From assembly GCA_028687415.1 (NCBI GenBank), contig JAQUAC010000102.1, positions 1 to 7,627 on the forward strand: a stretch of 7,627 bases of DNA. The letters run 5' to 3'. Source of the DNA: Acidocella sp. (GTDB lineage: Bacteria > Pseudomonadota > Alphaproteobacteria > Acetobacterales > Acetobacteraceae). Made by a program: the position numbers and the translations under genes. Of the stretch, positions 5,568-7,627 are shown piece by piece; within the stretch, counting starts at the first letter, position 1; every line of letters begins with the position of its first letter. The notes beneath the pieces are model-generated. The model saw nothing but the letters and a program-made list of their open reading frames with translations, was not told the DNA's origin and searched no databases.

Positions 5568-7253
5568 TTATTTCAGCACTTTACCCGTGGCCGGATCGAG
5601 GAAGAGCTTCGGCGTTTCACCGTCATCCTTCAGTTCCAGCATCGACATGATTGGCTCCGCCTTCACGGACACGTCAAACGAGCCGCCGCCAATGTGCTTG
5701 CCGGGCATCCAGTTGTCCTCGATGAAACTGACCACGGATGCCTGTGTGAGGAGACCGTGCGAAACATAGTTCGACCGCGCCCAGGGGGAGATCAGCAGGA
5801 ACGGTATACGCGTGCCGGGACCACAACGGCCATTCACCGGCTTGCCGGAGAGACCCTTCGGATGCGTGCCAGTGCCGCAGGAGCCAGCACCGTTCAGCTG
5901 GTCAGCCACGGCGTCAGACGACGAGCTGGTCGGCTTAGTGTAGGCATGGTCATACCAGCCATCCGAATCATCCCAGGTGACGATGACCGCAGTGTTCTTC
6001 CAATCCGGCTGCTGTTCGAGGAAGTTGATCAGCTTGACGAGACCGGCTTGTTCATCCAGCGGGTCGGAGTAGCCGGCGTGGCCGTCCTGGTAGGCCGGCA
6101 ACTTGATATAGGAAACCGACGGGAAGTTGCCGACCTTCACCGCGTTATAGAAATCTTGCAAATCGTACTGGTGATTCGCCGGATCGATGGCGCCGTTACG
6201 GTCGAAGCTGTAACCGATCGACAGCAGCGAGGCCGGGCGCGCATGGGTGGGGTTGGCGGTGGAAGCGTAGTACTGGAACCAGTTATGGTGCGGGATGTAG
6301 TCCGCCGTCGCCGCGCCGACCACGGTGGACATCGTGCTGCGGCCGCAGCCGGTGGTGCCGTTCGTGTTGGTGGCGCCGAGGTTGAAGCCGGCCATGAAGC
6401 CGCCCCAGGTGATGCCCTCGCTGTTAAGCAGGTCACCGATATTCTTGCCGGTCAGCATCGCCTGATTGGTCGTGCTGGAGCAGACATCGTAGCCGGGATC
6501 GACGTCATTGATCAGCGTCTTACTGCCGTCACTATTAGTTACGTAGTAGGAACTTTTGCTGGACGCGATGAGCTTCAGGCCATTGGTCTGGCCAGACACC
6601 ACTTCGAGTGCGCCGGGGGTGGAGGGGCCATAGGTGTCCGTGAACGTATTGTCGTCCATGGCGAAATGCTGGGCATAGTTCCACAGAGCCGTAACGGTGT
6701 TGCCATCGTAATAACCCATCACCTGACCTTTGGTGCCGAACGCGCCCGCGCCTCCAGAGGTGGCGGTGCCGGTATATTTCGGAAACAGATCGGCACGGCC
6801 ATTATAATAGGCCTGCTCTTCGGCGGTATAGGCATGGTTCTGGTCGGCGGTGCTGGCCTGCGTGCGGTCCAAACGGAACGGCTCCGCGGCATCGGCGCCA
6901 TTCGCCGTGTTGGTGAAGTTCGGGTTGTTAGTCAGCAGGTTGGCGGTAGCCAGGTTGTTGACGTACGGGGTGTGCGGACGCGCGGTAAATTTTGGCTCAC
7001 CGTCAGGGTTGGCGGCATGCGGATAGGTGGCAAAATAATGATCAAACGAAACATTCTCATCGAAGATCACGACCAGATGCTTGATCGGTGTCCTGGTTTT
7101 CACATGATCGGCCTTACGCGCGGCCGAATCGAGATTGGGCGGCGCCACGGCACCGATGAGGGGGGCCGCTTGTACTTGCGTGACCGGGGCGATCGACATA
7201 ACCAATGTCGACGCACAGAAAGACGCGCTGAGGAGGGATGCACGTAATCTCAT
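5568..7253 (-). CDS. Secreted AcpA-type acid phosphatase / phospholipase C-family phosphoesterase
   Basis: A 561-residue protein with a Sec signal peptide (MRLRASLLSA, hydrophobic core, likely cut after Ala29 or Ala30), hence exported. It belongs to the phosphoesterase family PF04185 and is closest in style to Francisella AcpA. The active site looks complete when aligned by eye: metal ligands E66-N67 in DENVSFDHYF, H140 in DQNHAYT, candidate nucleophile S211 in TYGPSTPG, H322-H323, H392 in QDGHAGYSDP, and D428-D429 in VTWDDSDGWYDH. The offsets from the AcpA residues rise smoothly (about +23 to +42), which supports the match. The substrate may be a phosphomonoester or a phospholipid; the sequence cannot decide. 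Four Cys outside the signal peptide (258, 303, 459, 477) could form two disulfides. AGGTGA (plus 7260-7265) is the ribosome site for the ATG at 7253. It is the first gene of the operon with the peroxidase and prepilin peptidase. Its neighbours make it a plausible type II secretion substrate (inference). Confidence 0.93.
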   Translation of the reverse strand: MRLRASLLSASFCASTLVMSIAPVTQVQAAPLIGAVAPPNLDSAARKADHVKTRTPIKHLVVIFDENVSFDHYFATYPHAANPDGEPKFTARPHTPYVNNLATANLLTNNPNFTNTANGADAAEPFRLDRTQASTADQNHAYTAEEQAYYNGRADLFPKYTGTATSGGAGAFGTKGQVMGYYDGNTVTALWNYAQHFAMDDNTFTDTYGPSTPGALEVVSGQTNGLKLIASSKSSYYVTNSDGSKTLINDVDPGYDVCSSTTNQAMLTGKNIGDLLNSEGITWGGFMAGFNLGATNTNGTTGCGRSTMSTVVGAATADYIPHHNWFQYYASTANPTHARPASLLSIGYSFDRNGAIDPANHQYDLQDFYNAVKVGNFPSVSYIKLPAYQDGHAGYSDPLDEQAGLVKLINFLEQQPDWKNTAVIVTWDDSDGWYDHAYTKPTSSSSDAVADQLNGAGSCGTGTHPKGLSGKPVNGRCGPGTRIPFLLISPWARSNYVSHGLLTQASVVSFIEDNWMPGKHIGGGSFDVSVKAEPIMSMLELKDDGETPKLFLDPATGKVLK

Positions 7254-7449
7254 AGCACTTCACCTGTTGTTTACGAGTTGTTAAAGCCGCCGCCTCTCTA
7301 ATCGAACGCAAGCCGCTCGCATGTTACTCAATTGTGATTTGTTACATCGCGCTGGCCAGACGCGAAACCGGGGCACTAACACCTTTAATGGATGAGTGAC
7401 ATTATTCTGTCACTTGCCCGTGTCCATCTCTGCCGCGACATAGCGTTTC
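7254..7449. promoter_or_regulatory. Divergent regulatory region between phosphoesterase operon and GspE-like gene
   Basis: This 196-base gap separates two diverging genes and is relatively AT-rich. On the minus strand a weak promoter candidate is GTGACA (plus 7408-7413), 17 bases, CATTAA (plus 7385-7390), which would give the phosphoesterase operon a leader of about 125 bases. The -35 hexamer lies in the right arm of the inverted repeat at 7395-7414. Near-palindromic ATGTTAC...GTTACAT (7321-7347) is also present. No clear promoter is seen for the plus-strand gene. Confidence 0.4.
7395..7414. promoter_or_regulatory. Inverted repeat AGTGACA-N6-TGTCACT, candidate operator
   Basis: The perfect 7-bp arms 7395-7401 and 7408-7414 flank TTATTC. 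Dimeric helix-turn-helix regulators commonly bind elements of this size and spacing. The half-site TGTCAC resembles a PhoB half-site, but PhoB boxes are direct repeats, so the arrangement does not fit. The site is 36 bases upstream of the GspE-like start and 142 bases from the phosphoesterase start, placed to influence both. Confidence 0.5.
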
Positions 7450-7627
7450 ATGGATATTCTGCCAACGGACTCTGCCGCGGCAACAGAGGCGACGGCATCA
7501 GCGGCGGATGCCGCGCTCGGCCTGCTCGTGGCCACCGGCACCTGCGATGCCATCGCCATCGAGCGCGCTCGCGCCGTATCGCGCGAGAGCGGGGCCAGTT
7601 GCACGCAAGCATTGGTTCAGCTCGGCC
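7450..7627 (+). CDS. gspE: N-terminus of a GspE/PilB-type secretion ATPase (cut by window end)
   Basis: From the ATG at 7450 the frame stays open to the window end (59 complete codons). A stop codon (TAG, 7441-7443) sits in frame just upstream, so 7450 is the first usable ATG. After an Ala/Thr-rich, acidic lead (residues 1-20) the product reads ALGLLVATGTCDAIAIERAR and then AVSRESGASCTQALVQLG. This resembles the N-terminal MshEN/GspE-N domain, whose usual form is 'LG.LLV..GL....LERA......G..L...LV.LGL'. That domain links the ATPase to the inner-membrane platform and in some members binds cyclic di-GMP. The Walker motifs, which would prove the assignment, lie beyond the window. No obvious Shine-Dalgarno is present. 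The prepilin peptidase gene 3.3 kb away supports a type II secretion setting; a PilB- or MshE-like protein is the alternative. Confidence 0.6.
   Translation, partial: MDILPTDSAAATEATASAADAALGLLVATGTCDAIAIERARAVSRESGASCTQALVQLG

Noticed and set aside
5694..7247. A 517-codon open frame on the plus strand
   Set aside because: It lies wholly antisense to the phosphoesterase gene, whose family motifs are unmistakable. Its product is a Val/Gly/Arg-rich, low-information sequence, as expected for a shadow frame in high-GC DNA.
7395..7414. PhoB (Pho) box
   Set aside because: PhoB boxes are direct repeats of a CTGTCAT-like unit about 11 bases apart. Here the half-sites are inverted, so only the half-site wording is similar.
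7410..7604. A 64-codon minus-strand frame
   Set aside because: It is antisense to the GspE-like N-terminus, which has the better family resemblance, and it shows only an Ala/Ser-rich composition.
1..7627. CRISPR array, tRNA/rRNA genes, phage or defence genes
   Set aside because: No regularly spaced repeats, cloverleaf-like segments or defence-family motifs were seen on either strand.

Overview
The window is high-GC, gene-dense DNA that looks like an alphaproteobacterial chromosome. Gene content and protein style (a GlxB-type amidotransferase, a PP_4765-type flavoprotein, a bacterial MYG1 protein, an AcpA-type phosphoesterase next to a di-heme peroxidase) would suit the Acetobacteraceae (Acidocella/Acidiphilium type). 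That placement is an inference from general familiarity, not a search. There are eight protein-coding loci, two of them cut by the window ends, and one decayed transposase fragment.

Left part (1-2005, all minus strand). The first 22 codons of a class II glutamine amidotransferase leave the window at position 1, with a good sigma70-like promoter just upstream (96-124). Next is an RlpA-like lipoprotein (253-744). It lies 58 bases downstream of an HI0933/BaiN-like FAD-dependent flavoprotein (803-2005), and the two may be co-transcribed.

Middle (2006-3399). A 101-base divergent region carrying a perfect 10-bp inverted repeat separates the flavoprotein from a plus-strand MYG1-family DHH nuclease (2107-3078). 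After MYG1 comes about 320 bases without an intact gene. This stretch holds two GC-rich hairpins and a minus-strand scrap of an IS481-like (integrase-core) transposase with internal frame breaks.

Right part (3400-7627). Three minus-strand genes are packed 18-20 bases apart and form a likely operon, in transcription order: secreted AcpA-type phosphoesterase (5568-7253), membrane-anchored di-heme cytochrome c peroxidase (4153-5547) and type A24 prepilin peptidase (3400-4134). Divergent from it, across 196 bases carrying a 7-bp inverted repeat, begins a plus-strand gene (7450 onward, cut by the window end) whose N-terminus resembles the GspE/PilB secretion-ATPase N-domain. The simplest reading is the edge of a type II secretion locus whose prepilin peptidase is co-transcribed with a probable secreted substrate (the phosphatase) and a periplasmic redox enzyme. 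The families are all known. The arrangement is the most interesting thing here.
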